Shown here one piece after another: positions 14,897 through 23,624 of a DNA stretch of 48,460 nt. Within the stretch, counting starts at the first letter, position 1. The number at the start of each line of letters is the position of its first letter. The notes beneath the pieces were generated by a model, which saw nothing but the letters and a program-made list of their open reading frames with translations, had not been told where the DNA came from and made no database searches. The translations under genes and the position numbers were made by a program. Origin of the DNA: Planctomycetales bacterium (lineage in GTDB: Bacteria; Planctomycetota; Phycisphaerae; Sedimentisphaerales; Anaerohalosphaeraceae); contig JAKEGM010000039.1 of assembly GCA_022615575.1 (NCBI GenBank), forward strand, positions 1 through 48,460, given 5' to 3'.

Positions 14897-16948
14897 ATGA
14901 AAACGAAAATCGCAGTTATCACCGGTGTTTCTGTTTTTTTTCTGTTATGTGCTGCGCAGATTGTCCATACGGTTATGCGTCACCCGCAGCGGGCGAAGGC
15001 AATGGCAGGGCGTCTGGTGTCTTTGGCCGGCGAGGTCGAAAACCCCGGAAAAACCGTCACAGTCGAAGAAGCCGGAGAGCCGGTTGAAGCCGATGCCGTT
15101 CAAACGGTTTACCCGCAGCTTGCGGCCGTCAGCGCAAAAAAAGAGCGGATTATTGCGCTGGGCGCGGTCTATGACGACATTAAACGCACCGACGACCCCG
15201 AGAAGTACAAGTTCAGGGTGGAGTTGACCAGCAGGGGCGCAGCCGTCAAAACGGCGGCGCTGAGCGAGTTTAAGGATCGCAACACCGAACACCCCGCGCC
15301 GCTGGTGCTACTGGCCCCGCTGACGAATGGGCGGACGGCCTATTCGCTGGCCAGTGCAAATCTGTGGATAGCGCCAGCAGAGGCCCAAAGTTTCGGGACA
15401 AAGGCGTTTCCGCTGGACAAACTCAATTGGAACCTTGTTGAGACCGAGGCGAAGGATGAAGCGCGGTTTGAGGCCGTGCTGAGCAATGCGGTTACGGGCG
15501 GGGGGATGGTCAGGGTTATTAAGACGTACCGTGTGCAGCCGGGAAGTTACGACCTGATATGTGAGGTTGCGGTTGAGAATCTTTCGGACCAGCCGCTTAA
15601 GACGCGGATGCTGATGCAGGGGCCGGGAGGCATTCTTCTGGAAGAGGTGAGGCAGGATACCCGGAGGGTTGTGGCGGCCTACGAAATCCCCAAAACAGGC
15701 ATTGAGACAAGAGCGCTGGATTTTCCGTCCATCCGCAAGAAAGTCAAAAAGAACGACACCGAAGATTTTACGCTGGCTCACAGAAGCAGCGAGGCCGATT
15801 TTGTGTGGGCGGCGGTGACGAACAAATACTTTACGGCGATTGTCCGCCCCGTGCCGGTCGAGGGACAGGAGCGGGCATGGCTTCAGTTTGGCGGTGTGCA
15901 GTACTATCCGGCCCCCGGCCAGAACGAAGATGAACACAACGGTTCATTCGGCATGACGTCTGAGGTCGCCGCGCTGGCGGCGGCAGGGCAGGAGGGGTCT
16001 GTTCAATCCTGTTCGCTGCAGATGTACCTGGGACCCAAGGACAAAAAGATTTTCGAAAAGAACGACACTTATCGCTCGCTGAAATACTTTCAGACGATTG
16101 ATTTTCGCGGGTGCTGCTGCCCGGCCTGGATGATTGCACCGATGGCCTTCGGCATTATCTGGCTGATGAATATGACATACACACTGATGGGGCCGCTGGG
16201 CAACTATGGCGTGATTATTATGTTCCTGGTATTCGTGGTGCGGCTGGCCCTGCATCCGATTACCAAGAGCAGCCAGGTCTCGATGATGAAGATGCAGAAG
16301 CTGGGCCCCAAGATGCAGGAAATCCAGAAGAAGTACGCCAACAACAAGGCGGAAATGAACAAGCAGGTGATGGCGATGTACCGCGAAATGGGGGTTTCGC
16401 CGGTGTCGGGAATGCTGCCGATGTTTTTGCAGATGCCCATCTGGATTGCCCTGTGGACGGCGGTCAATACGAGCATCGACCTGCGCGGCGCCGGCTTTCT
16501 GCCGTTCTGGATTACCGATCTTTCGATGCCGGATCAGTTGTTTGCGATTCCATTTGTGGCGCAGCTGCGGACGATTCCGTACATCGGGAAAATTATCCCC
16601 GGTTATTTCAACCTGCTGCCGATTCTGATGGGCGTGGTGATGTACTTCCAGCAGAAGCTGATGCCGGCGTCGCAGCCGGGCACCCAGACCAATCCGCAGA
16701 TGGCCCAGCAGCAGAAGATGATGATGATTATGATGCCGCTGCTGTTTCCGGTGATGCTGTACAGCGGGCCGTCGGGCGTGAATCTGTATATCATGGCCAG
16801 TATCGGCGCCGGCGTCATCGAGCAAAAGGTCATCCGCAAGCACCTCAAGGAAAAAGATGAACAAGAAGCCATCGGCAAGGTGCCCGTTACGGCCAAAACC
16901 GGCGGCAAGATAAAAAAGAAAAAACCCAAACCCTTCTTCAAGGGATAG
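14897..16948 (+). CDS. yidC: Membrane protein insertase YidC
   Basis: The 683-residue inner-membrane insertase starts with a membrane anchor (about 6-24), has a large periplasmic beta-sandwich domain (about 60-400) of the Gram-negative long-YidC type, then the conserved insertase core from PMAFGIIWLMNMTYTLMGPLGNYG onward with about five membrane segments. KMQKLGPKMQEIQKKYANNKAEMNKQVMAMYREMGVSP is the cytosolic coiled-coil hairpin, and the C-terminal tail is Lys-rich. YidC folds and inserts membrane proteins alone or with SecYEG. Start at 14897 has AAGGA in front. In many bacteria it lies beside rnpA/jag/mnmE; here mnmE follows but jag is missing. Confidence 0.97.
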   Translation: MKTKIAVITGVSVFFLLCAAQIVHTVMRHPQRAKAMAGRLVSLAGEVENPGKTVTVEEAGEPVEADAVQTVYPQLAAVSAKKERIIALGAVYDDIKRTDDPEKYKFRVELTSRGAAVKTAALSEFKDRNTEHPAPLVLLAPLTNGRTAYSLASANLWIAPAEAQSFGTKAFPLDKLNWNLVETEAKDEARFEAVLSNAVTGGGMVRVIKTYRVQPGSYDLICEVAVENLSDQPLKTRMLMQGPGGILLEEVRQDTRRVVAAYEIPKTGIETRALDFPSIRKKVKKNDTEDFTLAHRSSEADFVWAAVTNKYFTAIVRPVPVEGQERAWLQFGGVQYYPAPGQNEDEHNGSFGMTSEVAALAAAGQEGSVQSCSLQMYLGPKDKKIFEKNDTYRSLKYFQTIDFRGCCCPAWMIAPMAFGIIWLMNMTYTLMGPLGNYGVIIMFLVFVVRLALHPITKSSQVSMMKMQKLGPKMQEIQKKYANNKAEMNKQVMAMYREMGVSPVSGMLPMFLQMPIWIALWTAVNTSIDLRGAGFLPFWITDLSMPDQLFAIPFVAQLRTIPYIGKIIPGYFNLLPILMGVVMYFQQKLMPASQPGTQTNPQMAQQQKMMMIMMPLLFPVMLYSGPSGVNLYIMASIGAGVIEQKVIRKHLKEKDEQEAIGKVPVTAKTGGKIKKKKPKPFFKG

Positions 16949-16987
16949 CGGGTCGTTTTGAGTTCCTGGTTTTACGCGATGTTTTTT

Positions 16988-17062
16988 GCCGCAGAGGGCA
17001 CAACGTTCACAGAGAGGACAAGTTTTTTTTCTGAGTCCTCTGTGGTCTCTGCGGCATTTTTT
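16988..17062 (+). repeat. Imperfect palindrome between yidC and mnmE, probable terminator
   Basis: GCCGCAGAG (16988-16996) pairs with CTCTGCGGC (17047-17055), and an inner stem pairs CACAGAGAGGAC with GTCCTCTGTG (two bases bulged), around a T-rich loop. T-runs occur just before and just after it. It can act as a terminator for yidC. The GCAGAG/CACAGAG wording looks like a dispersed palindromic family; no second copy was found in this window. Confidence 0.65.
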
Positions 17063-17081
17063 ATTCAAGGGACAGACAGAG

Positions 17082-18476
17082 ATGCTGAATCTGGATGATA
17101 CGATTGCGGCGGTCAGCAGCGCATCAGTTGCGGTCGTGGCGGCAGGGCGGAGCATTCTTCGCATCAGCGGGCCGGAAACCTTCACAATCCTTTCCCGAAT
17201 AGCGACGCCCGCGCAGCCGATAGAGAAAAACCGCATCGTTCTCTGCCGGGTGCACGTCGAGGAAGGGCTGGACGCGGAAGGGCGGGTGTATGCGTTCTTC
17301 CAGCCGCATTCCTATACAGGCCAGGACCTGGCCGAGCTGCATCTGGATGCCTGCGGCGCAATTGTCGAGGCCGTCCTGAAAAAAATCTATCGCTATGCCC
17401 GGCCTGCGGGACCGGGGGAATTTACGCAGCGGGCCTATCTGAACGGGCGGATTGACTTGACGCAGGCCGAGGCCGTCGCCGAAATCATTACGGCGGCCAA
17501 CACCGCTCAATTGGCCGCCGCCGAACGCCTGCTGGGAGGGCGGTTTTCCGACGCTGTTTCGGACGTGCGCGCTGGAATTATGGACCTGCTGGGGTTGCTG
17601 GAGGCAGGGCTGGATTTTGCGGAGGAGGATATTGAGCTTGTGTCCAAAGACCGCGCCTGCGCCCGGATGGCCGATTTCCGGCGGCAGGTATCCGACCTTC
17701 TGGAAGGCAGCATTCGGTGTGAGCGGATGATCGATCTGGATTCGGTCGGGTTGGCCGGCGTTCCGAATGCGGGCAAAAGCAGTTTGCTCAATGCGCTTCT
17801 GGGCGCAGAGCGGAGCATTGTGTCCGACGCCCGCGCGACGACGCGGGATGTGCTGACCGGCGTCCTGCCGCTTGACGGACTGGATTGTGTTTTATTTGAC
17901 TGTGCCGGCCTGCTCCTGCCGGAAGACCAGGCCGCGCCGATTCATCGGTTATCGCATCAGGCCTCGCTTGCCGCTCTCAACAAAGCCGCCGTAGTGTTAT
18001 TTTGTGTGGATGCCGGCAAGAGAGATGTGACGGCGGATGTGCAGATGCGAAAGCAGGTCGCCGCGCCCGCTGTGATTTATGTGATGACCAAGCTTGATGC
18101 CATTTCGCCGCAGGACACCCGGCGAAGGCGCGAGTATTTAAATGGTAGGTTTGAAGCCGACTTTATTCCAACCAGCGCTGCAACGGGGGAAGGCCTGGGC
18201 GAATTAAAGGAGCGAATCCGAACCGAATTGATGCGGCTTCGAGCGGGTGATCGGGAACATCAGGACCGCCTGACAATCAACCAGCGGCATGAACAAAAGC
18301 TCATGGAAGCGGTAACGCTGCTCGGCGAAGCCGCCGACGAAATGAAGAACGATGCTGCGGAAGTTGCCGCGATGCTGCTGCGGCAGACCCACCGTCTGCT
18401 GGGGGGACTGGAGCGCGAAGATGTCAGCGAGCAGATTCTGGACCGCATTTTTTCGCGGTTTTGCATCGGCAAATAG
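17082..18476 (+). CDS. mnmE: tRNA uridine-5-carboxymethylaminomethyl(34) synthesis GTPase MnmE
   Basis: The 464-residue protein has the N-terminal folate-binding TrmE domain (DTIAAVSS..., GPGEFTQRAYLNGRIDLTQAEAVAEII), a G domain with GVPNAGKSSLLNALLG (P-loop), TTRD (switch) and DCAGL (G3), MTKLD (G4), and the terminal FCIGK motif with the catalytic Cys. It is the partner of MnmG in U34 modification. The ORF track begins 32 codons early; the ATG at 17082 gives the canonical LNLDDTIAAVS start and clears the upstream palindrome, with AAGG upstream. The G3 motif ends DCAGL, a small departure from DTAGL. Confidence 0.96.
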   Translation: MLNLDDTIAAVSSASVAVVAAGRSILRISGPETFTILSRIATPAQPIEKNRIVLCRVHVEEGLDAEGRVYAFFQPHSYTGQDLAELHLDACGAIVEAVLKKIYRYARPAGPGEFTQRAYLNGRIDLTQAEAVAEIITAANTAQLAAAERLLGGRFSDAVSDVRAGIMDLLGLLEAGLDFAEEDIELVSKDRACARMADFRRQVSDLLEGSIRCERMIDLDSVGLAGVPNAGKSSLLNALLGAERSIVSDARATTRDVLTGVLPLDGLDCVLFDCAGLLLPEDQAAPIHRLSHQASLAALNKAAVVLFCVDAGKRDVTADVQMRKQVAAPAVIYVMTKLDAISPQDTRRRREYLNGRFEADFIPTSAATGEGLGELKERIRTELMRLRAGDREHQDRLTINQRHEQKLMEAVTLLGEAADEMKNDAAEVAAMLLRQTHRLLGGLEREDVSEQILDRIFSRFCIGK

Positions 18477-18500
18477 AACCACGGCTGCCGGCAGGTTTCA

Positions 18501-19088
18501 TTAAAAGTTTTTGATGCCCGTGAACACAATTTGGGCCGCCAGCGCGGTCAGGACCAGGGCGGTCAGCTTGGTCATTATGGCGAGGACTTTTTGCCCGAAA
18601 ATTTTCTGGAGCCGCTCGGCCTGCAGCAGAAACATCGCCATTGTGATGCCGCCCGCCAAAATTCCCGCAAACGTTACCATGCGCAGTTTCAGCTCCGTGA
18701 TTTCTGTCCCCCAGACCATCAGGGTGCCGATGGTGCCCGGCCCGACGATAATCGGCAGCGCCAGGGGAACGATGGAAAAATCTTCATCTTTGGTTTGCTG
18801 CGGCGGTTTGCTGATGCCCAGCACCAGCATCACCGAGGTCAGAAAAAGCGTGGTTCCCGTGCCGATCTGAAACGCCGCCAGCGTGATTCCCAGCAGTCCG
18901 AACAGCGGCTTGCCGAAAAAGAAAAACACAGTAATGGCAATCAGGACCGTCACCGACGCCCGCACGGCAGCCCGCCGGCGGGCGTGAGAATCCATCCCCT
19001 CGGCCATCATCAAAAACATCGACATCGTAAAGAACGGCGCCAGCAGAAAAAACATTTTGACATACGTATTCACAAATTCCTGAAGCAT
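18501..19088 (-). CDS. MarC-family integral membrane protein
   Basis: The 195-residue protein has six predicted membrane segments and the MarC-family region LALPIIVGPGTIGTLMVWG (about 107-125). The family is widespread, of unsettled function, once tied to multiple antibiotic resistance, with later work disputing this. It is convergent with mnmE and separated by 24 bases. Start at 19088 is the first ATG and gives a normal full-length protein. Confidence 0.88.
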   Translation of the reverse strand: MLQEFVNTYVKMFFLLAPFFTMSMFLMMAEGMDSHARRRAAVRASVTVLIAITVFFFFGKPLFGLLGITLAAFQIGTGTTLFLTSVMLVLGISKPPQQTKDEDFSIVPLALPIIVGPGTIGTLMVWGTEITELKLRMVTFAGILAGGITMAMFLLQAERLQKIFGQKVLAIMTKLTALVLTALAAQIVFTGIKNF

Positions 19089-19175
19089 AGGTCCTCACTG
19101 TTCAATATGCAGACGCCGCCGCCAAACGACCGTCGATCAGCGTCCATTTTCAGTTACACAAAAACGACATGCCGC

Positions 19176-19952
19176 TTATCGAACCGGGCCGTATTTATCC
19201 TCGAACCGGCGGATGATGTCAACGAATTCCTCCGGCAGGCGTGCGAGGGCTTCGTCTGCGAGCCGCGAGGGGATTTCTTTGTAATACGCCTGGGCAATGC
19301 CGCCGGCGATGCAGGCCAGCGTGTCGCTGTCGCCGCCCAGCGAGATGGCCAGCCGGATCGTGTTCTCAAAATCGGTGGAATCCAGAAATGCGATGATGGC
19401 CTCCGGCACGGTACCCTGACAGGATTCATTAAAGACGTGAGTGGGACGAATCTGTTCGATTGTTCGGTTAAGGTTATAACCGAAACGACCGGCAATCTCC
19501 CGCCGAATAGTTTCTTTATCGCCGCCGGTACGGGCCAGGTATATCGCCAATGCCGTTGCCTGGGCGCCCTTGATGCCCTCAGGATGGTTGTGTGTAACCT
19601 CGGCGCTGCGCCCGGCCTCCTGCAAGACTGCATCGGCGCTGTCAAACGCAAAGCCCACCGGAGCCACCCGCATCGCCGAGCCGTTGCCCCAACTGTTGTA
19701 AGGTCCGGCATCGGCGGACATCAGCCAGGCGCCGAAATTGCCGCCGTAGCCGCGTCCCGGATAGCGTCTGCCGAAATCCCGGTAGGCCGCCGCATAGTCG
19801 GTTCCGTTCAGAATCGCCTGTGCCGTTGCGGCGGTCAGCACCGTATCGTCCGTAAAGGTGCACCCCTGACCGAACATGGCAAACGAGGTGGTCTTAACCG
19901 GCTCAAACTCATGGACAGACCCCGCAATGTCTCCAATAATTGCCCCACGCAT
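19176..19952 (-). CDS. ADP-ribosylglycohydrolase family protein
   Basis: The 258-residue all-alpha enzyme has the family's metal-binding elements: FTDDTVLT near residue 33 and SLGGDSDTLACIAGGIAQAY near 205-224, with GWGNGSAMR (as NSWGNGSAMRVAP) between. DraG-like hydrolases remove ADP-ribose from proteins or small molecules using two Mg ions. The specific substrate is unknown; no ADP-ribosyltransferase or nitrogenase gene lies near. It follows the PH-domain protein by 24 bases on the same strand, so the two may share a transcript. Confidence 0.92.
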   Translation of the reverse strand: MRGAIIGDIAGSVHEFEPVKTTSFAMFGQGCTFTDDTVLTAATAQAILNGTDYAAAYRDFGRRYPGRGYGGNFGAWLMSADAGPYNSWGNGSAMRVAPVGFAFDSADAVLQEAGRSAEVTHNHPEGIKGAQATALAIYLARTGGDKETIRREIAGRFGYNLNRTIEQIRPTHVFNESCQGTVPEAIIAFLDSTDFENTIRLAISLGGDSDTLACIAGGIAQAYYKEIPSRLADEALARLPEEFVDIIRRFEDKYGPVR

Positions 19953-19976
19953 TGTAATTCCTTTCTGCCAAGTGCC

Positions 19977-20729
19977 TTAGTCCAGATGAACCACACCCTG
20001 CTTACGGTCGGCAGCGAGGGAGGCCTTCTTGATGGCGTCATAAAGGTTTTTCGGTTCGGCCACCTTTTCGAATTCAAAGACCGGGTCCGTTTCGTCTTTG
20101 GTCACCAGCGTTACCGCCCCCACGCCCGTGATGCAGTCCAGCAGCGAGCGGTGCAGTTTGATATCAACCACGCGGAACATATCGAGATTATCAATATGCC
20201 GGCTGAAAATCCCGCGGGAAAACTCGATTCGGTCGGGATTGACCTCGTAGCGAATGCGCTTCAACTGGGCAATCTGAAAGAAGAGACAGCCAAATACGAT
20301 TATCGCCAACCCCAGCCCTATGCGGACTGCATAGCCGTCTATCCTTTCGGCCGTTTCCGCAGAGATGTTCGGGAATATCTTTGCGGTCCATGTTCCGACA
20401 GGGGACGCCATTATAAACACGGCGACGGCCAAAAACATGGCTGCCGTAACGAACGAACCCAACAGTCCCCACAACGACGGCGAAGCGGCAAACAGCACAT
20501 AATCTGGCTGGTCATTCTCGTCTGGCGAAACCGGGGCATCCTGCGTGCGCCGCGCCGCCGCGACCTGTCTCCCTGTCGTTGGCTCAGGGCGCGGACCCCG
20601 GCGGGCATGATGCGATACCGGCAAACCCTCCTTGTCTTCGAGAAACTCCCGGCAGAACCGGCACTTGACGGCCTCGACGTGAATCATTTCCCCGCAAAAC
20701 GGACATTTTTTCGTCGCATTCTCAACCAT
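19977..20729 (-). CDS. Membrane protein with N-terminal zinc ribbon and bacterial PH (bPH2) domain
   Basis: The 250-residue protein starts with a zinc ribbon (CPFCGEMIHVEAVKCRFC, two CxxC pairs at about 9-26), a charged linker, two membrane segments (about 84-108 and 135-155) and a YdbT-type bPH2 domain (about 158-240: IRYEVNPDRIEFSRGIFSRHIDNLDMFRVVDIKLHRSLLD). This layout is common in planctomycetes. The role is unknown; bPH2 proteins are thought to act in envelope signalling or assembly. It precedes the ADP-ribosylglycohydrolase gene on one strand. Confidence 0.82.
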   Translation of the reverse strand: MVENATKKCPFCGEMIHVEAVKCRFCREFLEDKEGLPVSHHARRGPRPEPTTGRQVAAARRTQDAPVSPDENDQPDYVLFAASPSLWGLLGSFVTAAMFLAVAVFIMASPVGTWTAKIFPNISAETAERIDGYAVRIGLGLAIIVFGCLFFQIAQLKRIRYEVNPDRIEFSRGIFSRHIDNLDMFRVVDIKLHRSLLDCITGVGAVTLVTKDETDPVFEFEKVAEPKNLYDAIKKASLAADRKQGVVHLD

Positions 20730-20793
20730 AGTGCCGCCCAGCGTACCCCAAAACCGAAATTTTGCAAGCGAAATCGTCCGTAGTTGTTTACAC

Positions 20794-20822
20794 TTCCCAT
20801 AAGCCGTTATTTCGGTTATAAT
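20794..20822 (+). promoter_or_regulatory. Predicted sigma-70-type promoter of der
   Basis: TTCCCA (20794-20799) and a perfect TATAAT (20817-20822) are 17 bases apart. The start of transcription would be near 20829, so the mRNA leader would be the 7-bp array at 20830-20864. Confidence 0.55.
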
Positions 20823-20829
20823 TTTTCCT

Positions 20830-20864
20830 AAATTGAAAATTTGAAATGTGGAAATTGGAAATCC
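20830..20864. repeat. 7-bp tandem array (5 units, AAATTGA-like) in the der leader
   Basis: The units are AAATTGA, AAATTTG, AAATGTG, GAAATTG and GAAATCC. The array lies between the predicted promoter and the der start at 20871 and would be the bulk of its 5' leader. No good Shine-Dalgarno is seen between it and the ATG; GGAAAT within the last unit is the closest. Confidence 0.7.
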
Positions 20865-20870
20865 AACCCT

Positions 20871-22202
20871 ATGGCATTACCTATTGTTGCAATAATCGGG
20901 CGGCCCAATGTGGGCAAAAGCAGCTTGCTCAACTCGCTGTCGGGCCAGATGATCAGTATCGTGGACCCGACCGCCGGCGTGACGCGCGACCGGGTCAGCA
21001 CGATTATCAATGAGGGCGACCGGTATTTCGAGCTGGTCGATACCGGTGGCTACGGCATTGTGGACAGCGACGCCCTTGAATCGCATGTCGAAAACCAGAT
21101 TTTTCTGGCCATCGAATCCGCCTGCCTGGTGCTGTTTATGGTCGATATCCGCGAAGGCGTGATGCCGCTGGATGAAACCATTGCTGCGCTGCTGCGGAAA
21201 CACGCACTCAAGGTTATTCTCGTAGCCAACAAGGCCGACAGCCCCAAGCAGCTTTCGGGAGCGGGGGAGTTTGTCAAACTCGGTTTCGGGGAGCCGATTT
21301 GTATTTCGGCGGCCAATCTGGTGAATCGGGCAGACCTGATGGAGCAGATTTGCCGGGTGATGGACCATCTGCCCAAGGTAAAACCCGCTAACGCGGTGAT
21401 GAAACTCGCCATCGTGGGCAAGCGCAACGCCGGCAAGAGCACCTTCATCAACTCTGTCGTGGGCGAGGAACGCGTGATTGTCAGCGAAATCCCCGGCACC
21501 ACCCGCGATGCGGTGGATGTCCGCTTTGAAAAGGACGGCCGGCAGTTTCTTATCATCGACACCGCGGGTGTGCGGAAAATCGGCAAGATGCAGAACGACA
21601 TCGAGTATTACGGCTATACCCGTGCCGCCCGCAGCGTGCGCCGGGCCGATGTGGTGCTGTTCATGATGGACGCGACGACTAAAATCTCGCAGGTTGATAA
21701 AAAACTCTGCGCCCTGATTGCCGCCGAATACAAGCCCTGCGTGATTATCGTCAACAAGTGGGACCTGGCCAAAGAGGCGGCCGACACGCAGGATTACGCC
21801 GACTACCTCGACCGGGTTCTGGTCGGCATCCGCCGTGCACCGATCGCCTTTACCACCGCCAAAGACGGCAAAAACACCCAGAGCGTGCTGGACCTGGCCG
21901 CCGAACTGTTCAAACAGGCCACAGCCAAAATCTCGACAGGGCGTCTTAACAGGGCCGTCGAAATTCTCTCTCAGGAAAAAACCAGCACCCCGCACAAAAA
22001 GGGCGGTTTTCCGAAGATTTATTACGCCACGCAGGTGGCCTCCAATCCCGTTTGCATCCTGCTGTTCGTCAATAACCCGTCCCTGTTCGACGAGTCCTAT
22101 CAGCGGTTTGTCATCAGCCGCCTGGGGGAACTGCTTGGGCTGGATGAAGTCCCCATCCGGCTGCTGCTGCGAAAACGCGGCTCGGAAAAACAAAAAAAAT
22201 AA
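20871..22202 (+). CDS. der: Ribosome biogenesis GTPase Der (EngA)
   Basis: The 443-residue protein has two G domains and a KH-like C-terminus. Domain 1: GRPNVGKSSL (10-ish), DTGGYG, NKAD. Domain 2: GKRNAGKSTFINS, DTAGVRK, NKWD. KH-like tail from about 355. Der is an essential 50S assembly GTPase. The second P-loop reads GKRNAGKS instead of the usual GRPNVGKS; the key GxxxxGKS residues are kept. The ORF-track start is ten codons early and within the 7-bp array; the ATG at 20871 begins MALPIVAIIGRPNVG, the family-typical N-terminus. Confidence 0.96.
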   Translation: MALPIVAIIGRPNVGKSSLLNSLSGQMISIVDPTAGVTRDRVSTIINEGDRYFELVDTGGYGIVDSDALESHVENQIFLAIESACLVLFMVDIREGVMPLDETIAALLRKHALKVILVANKADSPKQLSGAGEFVKLGFGEPICISAANLVNRADLMEQICRVMDHLPKVKPANAVMKLAIVGKRNAGKSTFINSVVGEERVIVSEIPGTTRDAVDVRFEKDGRQFLIIDTAGVRKIGKMQNDIEYYGYTRAARSVRRADVVLFMMDATTKISQVDKKLCALIAAEYKPCVIIVNKWDLAKEAADTQDYADYLDRVLVGIRRAPIAFTTAKDGKNTQSVLDLAAELFKQATAKISTGRLNRAVEILSQEKTSTPHKKGGFPKIYYATQVASNPVCILLFVNNPSLFDESYQRFVISRLGELLGLDEVPIRLLLRKRGSEKQKK

Positions 22203-22289
22203 GCGATGGTCCGGCTGTACCCCACTAAATCCCTGTTCCCGCGGCAAGAGCCAAAGACCCGCCCGGCCTGGCTTGCCGCCTTAATTTTC

Positions 22290-22318
22290 TTGCAATCGCG
22301 GCAGGGGGGCTGTAGAGT
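22290..22318 (+). promoter_or_regulatory. Possible promoter of the tRNA-Ser gene
   Basis: TTGCAA (22290-22295) and TAGAGT (22313-22318) are 17 bases apart, each 4 of 6 to consensus. The tRNA begins 35 bases after the -10 box. Confidence 0.4.
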
Positions 22319-22352
22319 AGGCGGGAATTTGCGTGACGGTCAAAAACAACCG

Positions 22353-22439
22353 GGAGAGGTGTCGGAGCGGCTGATCGAGCTGGTTTCGAAAACCAGTGTG
22401 CTCGTAAGAGTACCGCGGGTTCGAATCCCGCCCTCTCCG
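22353..22439 (+). tRNA. tRNA-Ser (anticodon CGA)
   Basis: The acceptor stem GGAGAGG pairs with CCTCTCC (22432-22438) and the discriminator is G. The anticodon arm CTGGT-TTCGAAA-ACCAG gives anticodon CGA, reading UCG. A long variable arm (GTGCTCGTAAGAGTACC) is characteristic of class II tRNA-Ser, and the T arm is GCGGG-TTCGAAT-CCCGC. CCA is not encoded; the gene is followed by a T-run that could end transcription. Confidence 0.96.
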
Positions 22440-22520
22440 TTTTTTTACCGCGGTTGCGCCCGGATGGTTTGAAACGCGATTCAGGGTGTTCATTCCTGAC
22501 TGCCGCAAGGGCGGCCTTTT

Positions 22521-23621
22521 CTAAAAGGTCTTTCGGGACGGCATTTTTCGATATTGGCGCAGGGCATCGAGGAAGGTCTGCATATCTTCCGGCAGGGGGG
22601 CCTCAAAGGTCATTCGCTGCAGGGTCGCAGGGTGTGTGATTTCCAGTTTCCATGCGTGCAGGGCGCAGCGGGCCAGCAGGGGTTCTTCGGCCGCCGGTTC
22701 GCGGTTTTCCATCTGCCAGGGGTACACAACCTTGCCGCCGTACATATCATCGGCCACAATCGGGTGCTTGATATAGGACATGTGGACGCGAATCTGGTGG
22801 GTGCGTCCGGTTTTGAGGTCCAACTGCACCAGCGAAAACCCGCGAAACGCCTCCAGCACCTCGTAACAGGTGACGGATTCTTTGCCGATGTCCGGGCGAA
22901 TCGAAAACTTCTCCCGTATCGTCGGATGCATCCCCAGCGGCTGCTTGATGCAGTCGGCGTGCAGTTCGGGCGTGCCGTGAACGATGGCGATATAGGTTTT
23001 CCTGGTGGTGCGGTCGGCAAACTGCCGCGACAGCTTCCAGTGAGCCGTGTCGGTCTTCGCGACGACCAGGCAGCCGGTGGTGTTGCGGTCCAGCCGGTGG
23101 ACAATGCCGGGACGGATGTCATCGGGGCACGACGACAGGCGCTGAAAATGATAGACCAGCCCATTGACCAGGGTGCCGTTTTTGTACCCGCGGGCCGGAT
23201 GTACAATAAGGTTGGCCTGTTTATTGAGCACCAGCATATCGTCGTCCTCATAAAGGACGTGGATGGGGATATTTTCGGGAATCAGTTCGCGCAGTTCCCG
23301 CGCGGGCAGAATCAGGTCAACGGCATCGCCGGACTGGAGTTTATGGCTGGGCTTGGCGGGACGGCCGTTGACATTGACGCCCTGTTCCCGGATGAGCGCC
23401 TGAAGACGCGTCCGACTGAACTGGCTGAACCGGCCGCACAGGTATTTGTCCAGCCGGTTAAATTTCAGGTTGGCCCCCACGCGGAACCGCAGCTGCCGAC
23501 CCGCCAGCTCATCCGTTTCCTCGTCGGTCAGGGAACGGTCCAGATCGATGACCGGGTTGTCTGACGCAGCATCTTCGCCGCCGTTGATGTCGTCCGGGAG
23601 AATGTCTTTTGGATCCGGCAT
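22521..23621 (-). CDS. RluA/RluD-family 23S rRNA pseudouridine synthase with S4 domain
   Basis: The 366-residue protein has an acidic N-terminal stretch (about 1-45), an S4 RNA-binding domain (RLDKYLCGRFSQFSRTRLQALIREQGVNVNG, about 56-86) and the RluA catalytic domain. The active-site box is GIVHRLDRNTTGCLVVAKT with the catalytic Asp in HRLD; KTYIAIVHG and TGRTHQIRVHM follow. RluD-type enzymes modify helix 69 of 23S rRNA. The gene lies 3 bases after the stop of the TPR-like protein and is surely co-transcribed with it. Confidence 0.93.
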   Translation of the reverse strand: MPDPKDILPDDINGGEDAASDNPVIDLDRSLTDEETDELAGRQLRFRVGANLKFNRLDKYLCGRFSQFSRTRLQALIREQGVNVNGRPAKPSHKLQSGDAVDLILPARELRELIPENIPIHVLYEDDDMLVLNKQANLIVHPARGYKNGTLVNGLVYHFQRLSSCPDDIRPGIVHRLDRNTTGCLVVAKTDTAHWKLSRQFADRTTRKTYIAIVHGTPELHADCIKQPLGMHPTIREKFSIRPDIGKESVTCYEVLEAFRGFSLVQLDLKTGRTHQIRVHMSYIKHPIVADDMYGGKVVYPWQMENREPAAEEPLLARCALHAWKLEITHPATLQRMTFEAPLPEDMQTFLDALRQYRKMPSRKTF

Positions 23622-23624
23622 AAA

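Noticed and set aside
15944-17236. 430-codon minus-strand ORF over yidC
   Set aside because: Antisense shadow, His/Arg-rich, across a clear yidC gene and a palindrome.
18531-20783. 750-codon plus-strand ORF
   Set aside because: It is antisense to three well-supported minus-strand genes (MarC, ADP-ribosylglycohydrolase, PH-domain protein) and shows no motif.
20877-22247. 456-codon minus-strand ORF over der
   Set aside because: Mirror frame of a certain GTPase gene; no domain.
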